Assembly (NCBI RefSeq): GCF_024448935.1
Contig: NZ_JAMOIE010000014.1
Location: 1-64,000 of the forward strand
DNA: 64,000 nt
Direction of reading: 5' to 3'
Origin: Stutzerimonas stutzeri
Lineage (GTDB): Bacteria > Pseudomonadota > Gammaproteobacteria > Pseudomonadales > Pseudomonadaceae
In this document: in pieces, positions 20,374 through 30,719 of the stretch
How the letters are laid out: each line of letters begins with the position of its first letter
Position numbering within the stretch: position 1 is the first letter of the stretch
Made by a program: the position numbers and the translations under genes
The notes under the pieces: model-generated
What the model was told of the DNA's origin: nothing
The model's input: only the letters and a program-made list of their open reading frames with translations
The model's database searches: none

Positions 20374-20838
20374 ATGATCCGAATCGAAAATATCCTGACC
20401 CCCGGCCGCGCCCTGGTGGGCGTACCGGGCGGCAGCAAGAAGCGCGTCCTGGAGCAGATCGCCAAGGTGCTTGGCGGGGACCTGCCGGATCTTGATAGCC
20501 AAGCGATCTTTGAAAGTTTCATTGCCCGCGAGAAACTTGGCTCAACCGGCTTCGGCAATGGCATTGCGATCCCGCACTGCCGTATGCCCGGCTGCACATC
20601 GCCGCTCAGTGCAGTGCTGAGGCTCGATACGCCAGTAGATTTCGATGCGATCGACGGCGCTCCCGTCGATCTATTGTTCGTATTGCTGGTGCCAGAAGCA
20701 GCCACCGATGAACATCTGGAGCTGCTCCGCCAGATTGCCAGCATGCTCGATCGCGAAGAGGTCCGTGAACGGCTGCGCCAGGCCACGTCGGGACAGGAAC
20801 TGTATCAGGCGGTGGTGGATATTCAGAACGGTCGTTAG
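20374..20838 (+). CDS. ptsN: PTS IIA-like nitrogen regulatory protein
   Basis: PtsN (EIIA-Ntr) is the final phosphoryl acceptor of the nitrogen PTS (PtsP-PtsO-PtsN) and regulates potassium handling, carbon storage and other functions through its phosphorylation state. The 154-residue protein carries the phosphorylated histidine H68 in GIAIPHCRMPGC. The 299 bp after it, to rapZ, hold small hairpins such as GCCCC-TGCC-GGGGC but no gene that I recognise. Confidence 0.96.
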   Translation: MIRIENILTPGRALVGVPGGSKKRVLEQIAKVLGGDLPDLDSQAIFESFIAREKLGSTGFGNGIAIPHCRMPGCTSPLSAVLRLDTPVDFDAIDGAPVDLLFVLLVPEAATDEHLELLRQIASMLDREEVRERLRQATSGQELYQAVVDIQNGR

Positions 20839-21137
20839 TGGTCGGCCGAAACAACTTAAGCGGTGGCAGGCAAGCCCGACCGCCGGGTTCCGTGGAGGCC
20901 CGAAGGAACGCGCATGGATGGGCTATGGCTGTGTTCTGACCGGGTTCGCAGCCGTGGCTGTTTTAACGAGACATGTCTGCTCGAGTGGTTTTCCAACAGC
21001 CTGCTAGGACAGCGCAGTATTCTGCCGCCCTACGCTGAGTGAGAAAAGAACGTGCCCCTTATTTGCCAATACAGCCCCTGCCGGGGCGACGCGAAAAAAG
21101 CTTTTCGAGGCCAAGCCCTGCTCAATGGTGCAGTTCG

Positions 21138-21995
21138 ATGCGGTTGATCATCGTCAGTGGGCGCTCTGGCTCCGGCAAGAGCACTGCGCTAAATGTCCTT
21201 GAAGACAATGGTTTCTACTGTATCGACAACCTCCCCGCCGGCCTTCTGCCAGAGCTGGCGGAAAGGGCGCTGTTGCACACAGAGCTGCTGCAGCCACAAG
21301 TCGCGGTGTCTATCGATGCGCGCAACCTGCCGAGTCAACTGAAACGCTTTCCCGAGCTGCTCGAAGACGTCCGTGGCCGATATATCCAGTGCGATGTACT
21401 GTATCTCGATGCCGCCGACGAGACATTGCTCAAGCGCTTTTCGGAGACCCGTAGGCGGCATCCGCTGACCAACCAGAACCGCTCCCTGGCCGAAGCCATC
21501 CGTGACGAAGAATTGCTTCTGGCGCCTATCATCGATCACGCCGATTTGAAGATCGACACCACACACCTGAATCTTTATCAGCTACGAGACACGCTGAAGC
21601 TGCGCCTGCTGGACAAGCCGGAGCCGGGTACGGCTTTTCTCTTCGAGTCCTTTGGCTTTAAACGTGGCATGCCGGTGGACGCCGACCTGGTATTCGATGT
21701 GCGTTGCCTGCCCAACCCCTACTGGAAGGCCGATCTGCGCGATTTCTCCGGGCTTGATCAGCCTGTTGTCGATTATCTTGCGGCGCAAACGGATGTCGAA
21801 GAGATGTTTCAGGATATCTTCGCCTACCTGAGCAAATGGCTTCCGCGCTTCGCCGCCAGCAACCGCGCCTATGTCACGGTCGCCATTGGCTGCACCGGTG
21901 GACACCACCGTTCGGTCTATCTGGCCGAGCGGCTCGGTCATGCGCTGCGCGCACCTCTAAAGAACGTCCAGGTCCGCCACCGCGACCTGACCTAG
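21138..21995 (+). CDS. rapZ: RNase adapter protein RapZ
   Basis: RapZ is an RNA-binding nucleotide-binding protein; in enterobacteria it delivers the sRNA GlmZ to RNase E and so controls glucosamine-6-phosphate synthase. The 285-residue protein has Walker [10 protein letters not shown] at residues 8-16, DVRCLPNP, and the C-terminal [10 protein letters not shown] motif. Whether a GlmZ-type target exists in Pseudomonas is not shown here. The chosen ATG gives the canonical N-terminus [11 protein letters not shown]. Confidence 0.95.
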   Translation: MRLIIVSGRSGSGKSTALNVLEDNGFYCIDNLPAGLLPELAERALLHTELLQPQVAVSIDARNLPSQLKRFPELLEDVRGRYIQCDVLYLDAADETLLKRFSETRRRHPLTNQNRSLAEAIRDEELLLAPIIDHADLKIDTTHLNLYQLRDTLKLRLLDKPEPGTAFLFESFGFKRGMPVDADLVFDVRCLPNPYWKADLRDFSGLDQPVVDYLAAQTDVEEMFQDIFAYLSKWLPRFAASNRAYVTVAIGCTGGHHRSVYLAERLGHALRAPLKNVQVRHRDLT

Positions 21996-22003
21996 GAATA
22001 CAC

Positions 22004-22276
22004 ATGCCGTCGTGCGAAATCACCATCATCAACAAGCTCGGTCTGCATGCCCGGGCAGCTGCCAAGTTTGTCGGAGTCGCTAATCGATTCCCTTGCGACA
22101 TCCGCTTGGGGCGCTGTCCCTCCAGCCTCATAGATGGCAAAAGCATCATGGCGGTGATGATGCTCGCTGCCAGCAAAGGCACCCGTCTGCACGTGCAGAC
22201 AGAGGGCGAACAGGCGCATGAAGCGCTCCAGGCGCTGCTCGCCCTGATTGAAGACTGTTTCGAAGAGGGCGAATAG
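22004..22276 (+). CDS. ptsO: Nitrogen PTS phosphocarrier NPr
   Basis: NPr passes phosphate from PtsP to PtsN. The 90-residue HPr-like protein carries the active-site histidine H15 in KLGLHARAAAKF and a serine region near residue 45. The ATG at 22004 lies 8 bp after the rapZ stop and closes the rpoN cluster. A convergent pmbA follows beyond a repeat block. Confidence 0.96.
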   Translation: MPSCEITIINKLGLHARAAAKFVGVANRFPCDIRLGRCPSSLIDGKSIMAVMMLAASKGTRLHVQTEGEQAHEALQALLALIEDCFEEGE

Positions 22277-22280
22277 AGCC

Positions 22281-22386
22281 GCTGAAGGCTGAAGGCTGAA
22301 GGCTGAACAGTTTCAGGCCCGACCTGGTCAGGCTGCTAGTTTCCGGCTTACGGCTGCTTTTCCGTCCAGCTTTCCAGCCTCCAGCG
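22281..22386. repeat. Inverted heptamer repeat block between ptsO and pmbA
   Basis: The left arm (22281-22310) is GCTGAAG repeated about four times and ending GGCTGAACAG. The right arm (22362-22386), CCGTCCAGCTTTCCAGCCTC and onward, is the inverted form of GCTGGAG-type units. The spacer of about 50 bp has no reading frame of note. It fills the space between two convergent genes. Confidence 0.8.
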
Positions 22387-22400
22387 CCGTTGTCGTCTTT

Positions 22401-23747
22401 TCAGCTTCCCGCCACCTTCATCCGCTCGATCAGCACCGACCCGGTGTGAATGCTGCTGCGCGACTCGACATCACAGCCAACCGCAACGATCTGGCGGAAC
22501 ATGTCGCGCAGGTTTCCCGCGATGGTGACCTCCTGCACCGGAAACTGAATCTCGCCGTTCTCGACCCAATAACCACCGGCGCCGCGCGAATAGTCACCCG
22601 TCACCAGGTTCAAGCCCTGCCCCATCAGTTCGGTGACCAACAGCCCACGGCCCATTCGGCGGATCAGTGCGGCCTGGTCTTCATCACCTTGGCTGACGAA
22701 GAGGTTGTGTACCCCACCCGCATTGGCAGTACTGGGCATGCCCAGCTTGCGCCCGGAATAGGTGCCAAGCACATAAGAGACCAACTGGCCATTCTCGACG
22801 AACGGCTTGGCATAGGTCGCCAGGCCATCGCCGTCATAAGCCGAACTGGCCAGCCCGCGAGGCAGATGCGGACGTTCGTCGAGATTCAGCCATTGCGGAA
22901 ACAGCGTCTGCCCCAGTGCGCCTTCCAGATAGGACGAGTTTCGATAGAGATTGCCGCCGGAGATCGCCGCGAGAAAATGCCCAAACAGCCCCGTCGCGAG
23001 GTCCGCAGAAAACAGCACCGGCACATCGCAGGTCGGAACGGGACGCGCACCCAGTCGGCGAACGGCACGCTCGGCGGCACGCCGGCCAATCGACTCGGCA
23101 GAGGCCAGGTCGGCTGCAACACGCGAGACGTCGTAGTGATAATCCCGCTGCATCTGCCCGCCGGCCTCGGCAATCATCACGCTGCTGAGGCTGTGACGAG
23201 AACTGCAGTAAGCACCGATGAAGCCATTGCTGTTGCCATAACCGCGGCACCCCTGGTGGGTGCTCAGGCTGGTGCCGTCGGCGTTGAGAATCCGCTTGTC
23301 CGCGGCGAAAGCCGCCGCCTCGCAGCTGAGCGCCAGCTCGATGGCTTCGTCAGGAGAGATCCCCCAGGGATGATAGAGATCCAGGTCCGGCACGTCCTTC
23401 GCCATCAACGCCGGATCGGCAAGCCCGGCAAACTCGTCGGCGGACGCGTGTTTGGCGATCGCCAAGGCAGCCGCCACGGTTTCGCGGACCGCTTGGTCGC
23501 CGCTGCCAGTCGTGCTCGCCGAGCCTTTGCGCTGACCGACGTAAAGCGTGATGCCGAAGCCCTGATCGCGATTGAATTCGACCGTTTCCACTTCCCGCTG
23601 GCGGACCGTTGTCGACAGGCCCTGCTCCATCGAGACGGAGACTTCGCAGGCACTGGCACCTTGTCGGCTGGCCTCCTCCAAGATCTTCGCGATCTTTTCG
23701 CGCACGCCTGGCAACGCATGCGGACCGATCCCCTCGACTTCACTCAT
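22401..23747 (-). CDS. pmbA: Metalloprotease PmbA (TldE)
   Basis: PmbA is the inactive-type partner of TldD in a heterodimeric metalloprotease that degrades unfolded peptides, matures microcins and affects CcdA stability in E. coli. The 448-residue protein has the family region STTVRQREVETVEFNRDQGF. The ATG at 23747 (MSEVEGIGPHALPG) is favoured over the upstream in-frame start. It is divergent from darP; tldD lies nearby in the same direction beyond darP. Confidence 0.94.
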   Translation of the reverse strand: MSEVEGIGPHALPGVREKIAKILEEASRQGASACEVSVSMEQGLSTTVRQREVETVEFNRDQGFGITLYVGQRKGSASTTGSGDQAVRETVAAALAIAKHASADEFAGLADPALMAKDVPDLDLYHPWGISPDEAIELALSCEAAAFAADKRILNADGTSLSTHQGCRGYGNSNGFIGAYCSSRHSLSSVMIAEAGGQMQRDYHYDVSRVAADLASAESIGRRAAERAVRRLGARPVPTCDVPVLFSADLATGLFGHFLAAISGGNLYRNSSYLEGALGQTLFPQWLNLDERPHLPRGLASSAYDGDGLATYAKPFVENGQLVSYVLGTYSGRKLGMPSTANAGGVHNLFVSQGDEDQAALIRRMGRGLLVTELMGQGLNLVTGDYSRGAGGYWVENGEIQFPVQEVTIAGNLRDMFRQIVAVGCDVESRSSIHTGSVLIERMKVAGS

Positions 23748-23853
23748 ACATACTCCAACAACTGATTCGACCAAGTTGCAGCCAGCGCTGCTCGGCTGAG
23801 CTCCGTCGCTAGGCTACTGTTATCATGGCGGCATTACCTACTGGATCAGCCCC

Positions 23854-24375
23854 ATGCCTGATATTTCCGATCTCGACGGTTTCGAGGAAAAAAGCAAAAC
23901 CCAGGTCAAGCGCGAACTGCATGCTCTGCAGGATCTGGGTGAACGCCTCACGACCCTAAAGCCCGATGTGCTAGACCGCCTGCCACTTACCGATGCACTG
24001 CGCAAGGCGCTTGCCGACGCACCGAAACACACTGCGCATATCGCGCGCAAACGTCACCTGCAATACATCGGCAAACTGATGCGTGATCAGGATGTCGACG
24101 CCATTCTCGCCCTGGTCGACCAGCTCGATGCCTCGACCCGCCAGTACAACGAACGCTTCCACGCCTTGGAGCGCTGGCGCGACCGTCTGATCGCTGGCAA
24201 TGACGAAACCCTCGAAGCCTTCATCATCGAATATCCCGAAACCGACCGTCAGCACCTGCGCAGCCTGATCCGCCATGCCCAACACGAAGCTGCGCGGAAC
24301 AAGCCGCCGGCCGCCAGCCGCAAGATCTTCAAGTACATCCGCGAGCTGGACGAGGCGCTACGCGGACTTCGCTAG
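23854..24375 (+). CDS. darP: Ribosome-associated protein DarP (YjgA)
   Basis: DarP is a DUF615 protein that binds late 50S ribosomal precursors and supports assembly of the peptidyl-transferase centre. The 173-residue, highly charged helical protein starts [20 protein letters not shown], which matches the family. It lies between pmbA and tldD, as in P. aeruginosa. A heptamer array begins at its stop codon. Confidence 0.92.
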   Translation: MPDISDLDGFEEKSKTQVKRELHALQDLGERLTTLKPDVLDRLPLTDALRKALADAPKHTAHIARKRHLQYIGKLMRDQDVDAILALVDQLDASTRQYNERFHALERWRDRLIAGNDETLEAFIIEYPETDRQHLRSLIRHAQHEAARNKPPAASRKIFKYIRELDEALRGLR

Positions 24376-24496
24376 CTGAAGCTTCAAGCTTCAAGCTTCA
24401 AGCTTCAAGAGGAGCCCTGCCCTGGACGGCTTTAACTTGCGGCTTGCGGCTTGCGGCTTGTGGCTTGCAGCTTGTGGCTTGCGGCTTGAAGAAGCT
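24375..24496. repeat. Two opposed heptamer arrays between darP and tldD
   Basis: The left array (24375-24409) is AGCTTCA repeated about four times. The right array (24436-24496) consists of GCTTGCG, GCTTGTG and GCTTGCA units and ends CGGCTTGAAGAAGCTTC. The left array is the inverse form of GCTTGAA, so the arrays face each other across about 27 bp. The block separates convergent genes and abuts both stop codons. Confidence 0.85.
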
Positions 24497-25939
24497 TCAG
24501 GCCCCGGTCCCCCCCACCGTGATGCCATCGATCTTCACCGTCGGCTGACCGACGCCGACCGGTACCGACTGGCCGTCCTTTCCGCAGGTCCCGACGCCGC
24601 TGTCCAGGGCCAGATCGGTACCCACCATCGACACTCTGTTCATCACCTCCGGCCCGTTACCGATCAGGGTCGCCCCCTTGACTGGCGCGGTAATCTTGCC
24701 GTCCTCGATCAGATACGCCTCGCTGGTCGAGAACACGAACTTACCGCTGGTGATGTCCACCTGCCCGCCACCGAGGCTCGCGCAGTAGATACCCTTCTTT
24801 ACCGAGCGAATGATTTCCTCGGGATCGCTTTCGCCCGCCAACATGTAGGTGTTGGTCATCCGCGGCATTGGCAGGTGGGCATAGGATTCGCGCCGTCCGT
24901 TGCCGGTGGGTGCAACCCCCATCAAGCGTGCGTTGAGCTTGTCCTGGATGTAGCCCTTGAGTATGCCGTTCTCGATCAGGGTGGTGCACTGCGTCGGCGT
25001 GCCCTCGTCATCAACGCTCAACGAGCCACGCCGATTGACCAGCGTGCCGTCATCGACGATGGTGCACAGCTTGGAGGCGACCTGCTGACCTATCCGGCCG
25101 CTGTAGGCCGAACTGCCCTTGCGATTGAAGTCGCCTTCCAGGCCATGCCCGACAGCCTCGTGCAGCAATACGCCGGACCAGCCCGGCGCCAATACCACCG
25201 GGAGCGTCCCGGCGGGGGCGGCAACGGCGTCCAGATTCACCAGCGCTTGACGCAAGGCCTCGCGGGCATAGCCCATTGCTCGGTCCTCACCGAGAAAATA
25301 GTCATAGCCGGTACGCCCGCCGCCGCCCTGGCCACCGCGCTCACGACGTCCGTTCTGCTCGACGATAACGCTGACATTGAAGCGCACCAACGGCCGTATG
25401 TCGGCCGCCATGCCGCCGTCCAGGCCAGCCACCAGAATGTGCTCCCAGACGCCCGCCAGGCTTACGGTGACTTGCTTGATACGCGGGTCCAGCGCCCGTG
25501 TGGCGACATCGATACGCTTGAGCAGCTCGACCTTTTCCGCTCGACCGAGCCCGTCCAGCGGATTGTCCTGACCGTATAGCGGCGAAAAAGCGGCGCTGGA
25601 CAGCACCTTGACGCGCCCCTGCTGGCCGTTCCTGGCAATCGAACGAGCCGCTTCGGCGGCCTGCCGTAGCGCCTCGGCAGTGATCGCATTGCTGTAGGCG
25701 AAGCCGGTCTTTTCACCGGACAGCGCGCGCACACCTACGCCTTGCTCCAGATGGAAACCGCCCTCCTTGACGATCCCGTCTTCCAACACCCAGGACTCGG
25801 TCACCTGATCCTGGAAATAGAGGTCGGCGGCGTCGATCCCGGGGCCCGCCAGCTCGCCAAGCAACTCAGGCAGGTCATCGACGCCCAACCCGCCCGGGGT
25901 TAGCAGACGCTCGGTGACAGCTAACAACAGTTCACTCAT
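24497..25939 (-). CDS. tldD: Metalloprotease TldD
   Basis: TldD is the catalytic subunit of the TldD-PmbA protease. The 480-residue protein carries the zinc motif [11 protein letters not shown] (HExxxH) at about residues 260-270. It follows the C-N hydrolase gene by 2 bp, so the two are probably one transcript with yhdP upstream, a conserved arrangement. Confidence 0.96.
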   Translation of the reverse strand: MSELLLAVTERLLTPGGLGVDDLPELLGELAGPGIDAADLYFQDQVTESWVLEDGIVKEGGFHLEQGVGVRALSGEKTGFAYSNAITAEALRQAAEAARSIARNGQQGRVKVLSSAAFSPLYGQDNPLDGLGRAEKVELLKRIDVATRALDPRIKQVTVSLAGVWEHILVAGLDGGMAADIRPLVRFNVSVIVEQNGRRERGGQGGGGRTGYDYFLGEDRAMGYAREALRQALVNLDAVAAPAGTLPVVLAPGWSGVLLHEAVGHGLEGDFNRKGSSAYSGRIGQQVASKLCTIVDDGTLVNRRGSLSVDDEGTPTQCTTLIENGILKGYIQDKLNARLMGVAPTGNGRRESYAHLPMPRMTNTYMLAGESDPEEIIRSVKKGIYCASLGGGQVDITSGKFVFSTSEAYLIEDGKITAPVKGATLIGNGPEVMNRVSMVGTDLALDSGVGTCGKDGQSVPVGVGQPTVKIDGITVGGTGA

Positions 25940-25941
25940 AT

Positions 25942-26787
25942 CTACTCCAATGTCCCCGAAACGATACGGGGCGCGGTAAAACGACGATGATCCAGCACCG
26001 GCATACGTTGGCGCGTCGCCGCCTGACCAGCCGTGTCTCGCCCGACGACCAATGCAGCCTCGCCGGTTGAATGCTCGCGCATCACTCGCCCCCAGTAATC
26101 AACAACAGATGAATGGCCGTGGGTCAACCGCCCGCCTGGGTGTTCGCCACCCTGCGCTGCCGCCAGCATATAGCATTGTGTCTCGATGGCCCGCGCGCGC
26201 AACAACATCTCCCAATGCGCCTGGCCGGTCACCGCAGTAAACGCCGACGGAACACTGATCAACTCGGCCCCAGCCAGACGCAGAGCTGTGTACAACTCAG
26301 CGAATCGCAGGTCGTAACAGACACTCATGCCCAGCCGACCAACCGGCGTATCGACCACCACCAAGCGGTCGCCCGCCGCATAGTCATTCGACTCCTGATA
26401 GCGGCCACGCGCATCGCTGACGTGCGCATCGAACAGATGCAGCTTGTCGTAGCGTGCGACTCGCTGCCCCTGATCATCCACCAGCAGCGAGCAAGCCCGA
26501 ACCTTGGCCTGCGGCTGGCCGTCCGCCGGCAGCGGTAGCGTGCCGGCAACTATCCATAACCTGAGGTCGATGGCAGTCCGTTTCAACCAGGGCAGTATCG
26601 GCCCGACCCCTTCGGCTTCGGCACGCCCGACCGCCGGCAGATCGGTGCGGCCCATGGCTGCGAAGTTCTCGGGCAGCACCGCGAGCTGTGCGCCCGCCTC
26701 AGCGGCTCGTTGCAGCAGCCGTCTGGCGTTGGCGAGGTTCGCCCGGATGTCGGCCTGACTGGCCATCTGGATAACCGCCAGGGTCAT
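25942..26787 (-). CDS. Carbon-nitrogen hydrolase (Nit1-like amidase)
   Basis: This 281-residue protein belongs to the nitrilase superfamily, with the Glu-Lys-Cys triad visible as E40 in VLPENFA, the lysine in YDKLHLFD and the cysteine in SVCYDLRF. The type resembles NitFhit/Nit1, which repairs deaminated glutathione; this assignment is by neighbourhood and similarity. The ATG at 26787 gives the family start [10 protein letters not shown]. It lies between yhdP and tldD. Confidence 0.9.
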   Translation of the reverse strand: MTLAVIQMASQADIRANLANARRLLQRAAEAGAQLAVLPENFAAMGRTDLPAVGRAEAEGVGPILPWLKRTAIDLRLWIVAGTLPLPADGQPQAKVRACSLLVDDQGQRVARYDKLHLFDAHVSDARGRYQESNDYAAGDRLVVVDTPVGRLGMSVCYDLRFAELYTALRLAGAELISVPSAFTAVTGQAHWEMLLRARAIETQCYMLAAAQGGEHPGGRLTHGHSSVVDYWGRVMREHSTGEAALVVGRDTAGQAATRQRMPVLDHRRFTAPRIVSGTLE

Positions 26788-26831
26788 ATTGAGGCTCCTC
26801 TGCAGCACGCCTCCATCTGTCGGCACGCGGA

Positions 26832-29800
26832 TCAGTTGGGTTTTTCGAAGGGCTTGTCGTAACTGATGGTCGGCGCCTGCCAAGGCCCCTCGACGCTGTA
26901 TCGAACAGTCGCAAAGCGTGCGACCCTGTCGCCCAGCAATTTATCGACGACGAACAGGGCGCCACCGATGGCCGGTGCGCCGACGATCAGTGCAGCCAAC
27001 GGCAAGTTGTTGCTCACCGGGAGTGTCACCGACAGCTTGGCGTCGATGCGATCCTCGACCAGATCCAGGCGGCCATCCAGTTCGAGGTTACTGGAGGGCC
27101 CTGCGACTGTCAGCGGCCCGGTCGTCACGTAGACGCCGTTCGTCGCACGCAGCTCGGCCTTGATTCGGTCGTAGCTCAGGCCCTTGCTGAACAGGTCCGA
27201 AAAATCCAGCCGCAGGCGCCGCCCGATCGAATCGAAATTCAGCAAACCAAATACCCGTAGCGCCTGCGCGCCGCCGTCTACCTCATGCAGCTGGCCCTTG
27301 CGCAACCGGGCGTCGAGCCGACCGGAGAACCGATTTAGCGCGAAGGCCGCCGGTGAGCCGGACCAGCCGCCATCCACGTCCAGCCGGAAATCCTCGCTGG
27401 TGGTCGAGGGCGCGAAGCCCCAGGCCAGCAAAACATCGGCAAGGTCCTTACCCTCCAACCGACCCTTGTACCAGGTCCGCGAACCGTTCCATCCGCCAGC
27501 ACCACCGATCTTCAGCCCCCTGAGATTGAGGTCGAGGTCAAGGAATGTGACCCCCTCTGCGCTGGGTCGCATCTTCAATGCGCCCGCCCCCAGCAGCTCG
27601 TTGCCCCGCAGCAGTTCGGCTACGACAATATCAACCGCAGGCAGAGCCTTCGGATCGACGCCGGCCAGGCGATCCTGAAGCGGCGCCTCGGCGTCGCTGG
27701 GTTCGGCGCCAGGAAAGCGCAAGCGCGACAGGTCAACCGCGATCGGCGCGCCCTCGGCATCGGGCAAGCGAACGGTCCCCGCCACCGTATCGCTCTGCAA
27801 GCCAAGCCGCCAGCCTGCTCGCTGGCGCTGCAGCTCGACGCGCAGATTGTCGACCTCTGCACCAAGCCCAGAAAAGACACCGATCTCGAGTTGAGCGCGC
27901 CGTAACATCGAACCGCCCGGAGCCGTTGCCGCGCCGCCATATTGGTCCAGCAAGGCCTGCCACTCGCCCAGATCGAAGCGCGGCACGCTGCCACGTATGT
28001 AGAAACCCTCATCGGTGCGCAGGTTCGCCGCAGCGCCACCGAGCACCAGCTCACCGCCGCCCACGCGCCAGTCGTCGTTCGGCGCGACGAAGGTCAGTGC
28101 TGCCAGCGCGTCATATCGGAGCGTATAGCGCTGCCGCTCACCACCGAAGGTCATACGTAACGTCGTGTCGCGCCGCTCCCCGGCCGTCTTGCCGAAGGGT
28201 GCAGGAAGCGCCAACGTGGCACCCAACAGAGAAGAGTCCACCTGCAGGTGGTTGTCCGTACTGCTCAGAAATAGGCTCAGCCGCAGGGGCAGCGTCCCTG
28301 AGGCGGGCAAGGGCTGTTCAATGTTGCGCCAGGCCAGAAGTGGCGTCACGCCGACCGTCCCGGTCGCTTCGATCCGCGTGGATGGTCTGCCCGGTTCGCC
28401 GGCCGCAAATGCCCGCCCCTTGATCGCACTGCCCAGCGCGCGGCCCTGAAAAGCCTTTGCGCTGAAGCCACGTTCGCTGTCGTAGCGAAAGGCGCCTTCC
28501 AGCGCCCCGATTTGCAGATCCGCCTGGGCGATGAACAGAGAGGCATCGGCTGTCGAAAACTCGGCATCGACCTGAGGCTGCCCGCCTTTGGCCAGAGGAA
28601 TGCCCAGCCTGAGCGTGCCGCTCAACGGCCCATCGCCGTGCCAGCCGGCGAACAACTCGCCCGTGCCGATCGGCGCTACCTGCAGCAGGGTCAATGCATC
28701 CCGAACATAGCCGTCCACCTGCCCGTTGATGTCCAGCTTTGCCGTCTTGGCGTCAGGGTTGCGAAGGAGTTCAGCCGTCGCGTCGTGCACACGGCTGTCA
28801 AGCATCCGTGCATCGGCCAGGCGCACGCGCACTCCGCTGTTCTCGATGAGCACCTCTGCGCGACCTTCACGCAACACCGGCCAGCCCGGCTGGAACGCCA
28901 ACTCGGCATCTTTCACCTTGAAGTACAGGCTCAGGCTGCGGTCTGTAGACGCAGCGTTCGTGTTCAGCGAACCCTGATACTGAAAATAACCCTGCTCGAC
29001 GGTGCCGCCGCGAATCGCGGTGCTCAGCCACTCGGCCAATGCCGGGCTCAGCGCTGACGAGCGTGTCGGTAGATACTTCCCGGTGTAGCGCGCGTCTCCA
29101 TCGGAGAGGCCGACACGCAGGTCCATGTAGTCCTCGGCCGCCGGATCGCGCATCAGACGGATGAGGAAATCGCCAGCGATATGGCCCTCTTCGCCTTCCA
29201 CCTGCAGGTAGGGCGCGGCGAGGGTGAACGCCTGATCGTCGAGGGTCCAACGGAGGCTTCCACGGGCACGCTGATAATCCCAGGGACGCGGAAACAGTTT
29301 AGCCAGATGCAGCGCGAAATCCCGATTGTCGAAGCGCAGCTCGCCCCCGCCCAGATTGCCCCGCACCGCGCCGCTGACGTTGCGCACAGCCGGCACCCAT
29401 TGATGCGCAGCGATACTGATTGCATCGAGGTTGGCAGTGAAAGCCAGGCGCTCGTCACGGGTCGCCGCTGGGCGGTAATCGACTTGCAGATTGCGCAGCG
29501 TTCCGCTGGGAGCAAGACCTTGCAGATACTCACGGGCCAGCTCGGGCAGTGGCAGTATCGCCTCGACCAGTTTTGCCACCGGCGCGACAGCGATGCGATC
29601 GGCCTGCAGTCGCCAGCTCTCTTCAGCAAGATTGTGCTGGGCAAGCAGTGTCGTATCCCGCCAACGGTCATTGTCGAAGGTGAACGCCAGCCCGTCGAGC
29701 TGGAGCCGGTAGCCCTCGCTCGCTCGGTCAAGGTAGGCATTTACCACCAGATCCTCGATCGTTAGCGGACCGTCGGGCTGGCGGCCCAACCGCACCGCGG

Positions 29801-30632
29801 GCGCATTCAGCCGAGCAACTGCTCGGGACAGTCCGCGCCCGCGCCAGTCGAGCCACAGCTCGCCGCCCGCCTGCAACTGCTCGAGGTTCCAGCTTCCGGT
29901 CAGGCTCGCAGGCAACCAGGCCGCCCAGTCGCTTTGCGGCAAGCTGAGGTACAGTTCAGCGTCGCTGGCCAGCCAGTCCGCCGGCTGCACCTGCGCCTCG
30001 GCATGCAGGCTCAGCGGCTGCCCATCGGGAAGCAACAGGCGACCATCCAGGCCCAGCCGCTGTCCCAGGCTGTGCAATTCGAGATTGGCATAGGTCAACG
30101 TCAGAGGCGCTTCGTCGAGGGCCTCAACGGTCAACTGGCTATCCAGCAACCGAAGACGCCCGATACGCTGCAATCGAGTAATCGACGTCGCCAGGTTCAG
30201 CGGCGGTTGGTCGCCACGCTCGGGCAGGCCATCGACACGCCATTTACCTTCAGCCGTCTGCACCAGGCCGAGGCTCAGGCCGGCCAATTCAACGGTATCC
30301 AGTTTCAGCTGTCGGGCCAGAAGACTGCCCGAAACGTCAGGCACCAGAGCCAGACGATCCAGGCGTACCGCCCCGTCGCCTTCACCGATAATCACGTTGT
30401 GAGCCATCAGTTGGGGAGCAAAACCCTCCCAGCGGCCTTCCAGCTGGCCGAGCGTAACCGGCATATTGAGCAGGTCGCGCGCTTTGTCCTGAACCTCGAG
30501 GCGATATTCAGCCACCAGCGGCACCAACTGCCGCCCGAGGCTCACATAGAGCGCAAGCAATATCACGCCCATTGCACCCAGCCAGAGGCTGCGGCGCAAA
30601 ACGGCCAGTACGATGGTCAAGAGCCGACTCAT
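26832..30632 (-). CDS. yhdP: AsmA-like envelope protein YhdP
   Basis: YhdP is a very large inner-membrane-anchored protein of the AsmA/DUF3971 family. In E. coli, with TamB and YdbH, it carries phospholipids across the periplasm to the outer membrane. The 1266-residue protein has one N-terminal helix (about residues 7-30) and a long beta-rich periplasmic part ending in an AsmA-like C-terminal domain. The ATG at 30632 is preferred; the preceding 23 codons are proline- and arginine-rich. It lies between rng and the C-N hydrolase gene. Confidence 0.93.
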   Translation of the reverse strand: MSRLLTIVLAVLRRSLWLGAMGVILLALYVSLGRQLVPLVAEYRLEVQDKARDLLNMPVTLGQLEGRWEGFAPQLMAHNVIIGEGDGAVRLDRLALVPDVSGSLLARQLKLDTVELAGLSLGLVQTAEGKWRVDGLPERGDQPPLNLATSITRLQRIGRLRLLDSQLTVEALDEAPLTLTYANLELHSLGQRLGLDGRLLLPDGQPLSLHAEAQVQPADWLASDAELYLSLPQSDWAAWLPASLTGSWNLEQLQAGGELWLDWRGRGLSRAVARLNAPAVRLGRQPDGPLTIEDLVVNAYLDRASEGYRLQLDGLAFTFDNDRWRDTTLLAQHNLAEESWRLQADRIAVAPVAKLVEAILPLPELAREYLQGLAPSGTLRNLQVDYRPAATRDERLAFTANLDAISIAAHQWVPAVRNVSGAVRGNLGGGELRFDNRDFALHLAKLFPRPWDYQRARGSLRWTLDDQAFTLAAPYLQVEGEEGHIAGDFLIRLMRDPAAEDYMDLRVGLSDGDARYTGKYLPTRSSALSPALAEWLSTAIRGGTVEQGYFQYQGSLNTNAASTDRSLSLYFKVKDAELAFQPGWPVLREGRAEVLIENSGVRVRLADARMLDSRVHDATAELLRNPDAKTAKLDINGQVDGYVRDALTLLQVAPIGTGELFAGWHGDGPLSGTLRLGIPLAKGGQPQVDAEFSTADASLFIAQADLQIGALEGAFRYDSERGFSAKAFQGRALGSAIKGRAFAAGEPGRPSTRIEATGTVGVTPLLAWRNIEQPLPASGTLPLRLSLFLSSTDNHLQVDSSLLGATLALPAPFGKTAGERRDTTLRMTFGGERQRYTLRYDALAALTFVAPNDDWRVGGGELVLGGAAANLRTDEGFYIRGSVPRFDLGEWQALLDQYGGAATAPGGSMLRRAQLEIGVFSGLGAEVDNLRVELQRQRAGWRLGLQSDTVAGTVRLPDAEGAPIAVDLSRLRFPGAEPSDAEAPLQDRLAGVDPKALPAVDIVVAELLRGNELLGAGALKMRPSAEGVTFLDLDLNLRGLKIGGAGGWNGSRTWYKGRLEGKDLADVLLAWGFAPSTTSEDFRLDVDGGWSGSPAAFALNRFSGRLDARLRKGQLHEVDGGAQALRVFGLLNFDSIGRRLRLDFSDLFSKGLSYDRIKAELRATNGVYVTTGPLTVAGPSSNLELDGRLDLVEDRIDAKLSVTLPVSNNLPLAALIVGAPAIGGALFVVDKLLGDRVARFATVRYSVEGPWQAPTISYDKPFEKPN

Positions 30633-30719
30633 GCGGCTACGCTCCGCACGCCCAGGCCCGAGCGCCCAGGGTCCGTTGCCGTTTCGTCGCGGCCGCAGCA
30701 AAACGGCAACAGAGCCTGG

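Noticed and set aside
20839-21137. A possible small RNA gene between ptsN and rapZ.
   Set aside because: Only short hairpins are seen and no promoter-terminator pair; position alone does not support an RNA gene.
24437-25579. Plus-strand frame opposite tldD that starts in the heptamer array.
   Set aside because: Its beginning is a repeat translated as LAACGL units and the rest is antisense to tldD.
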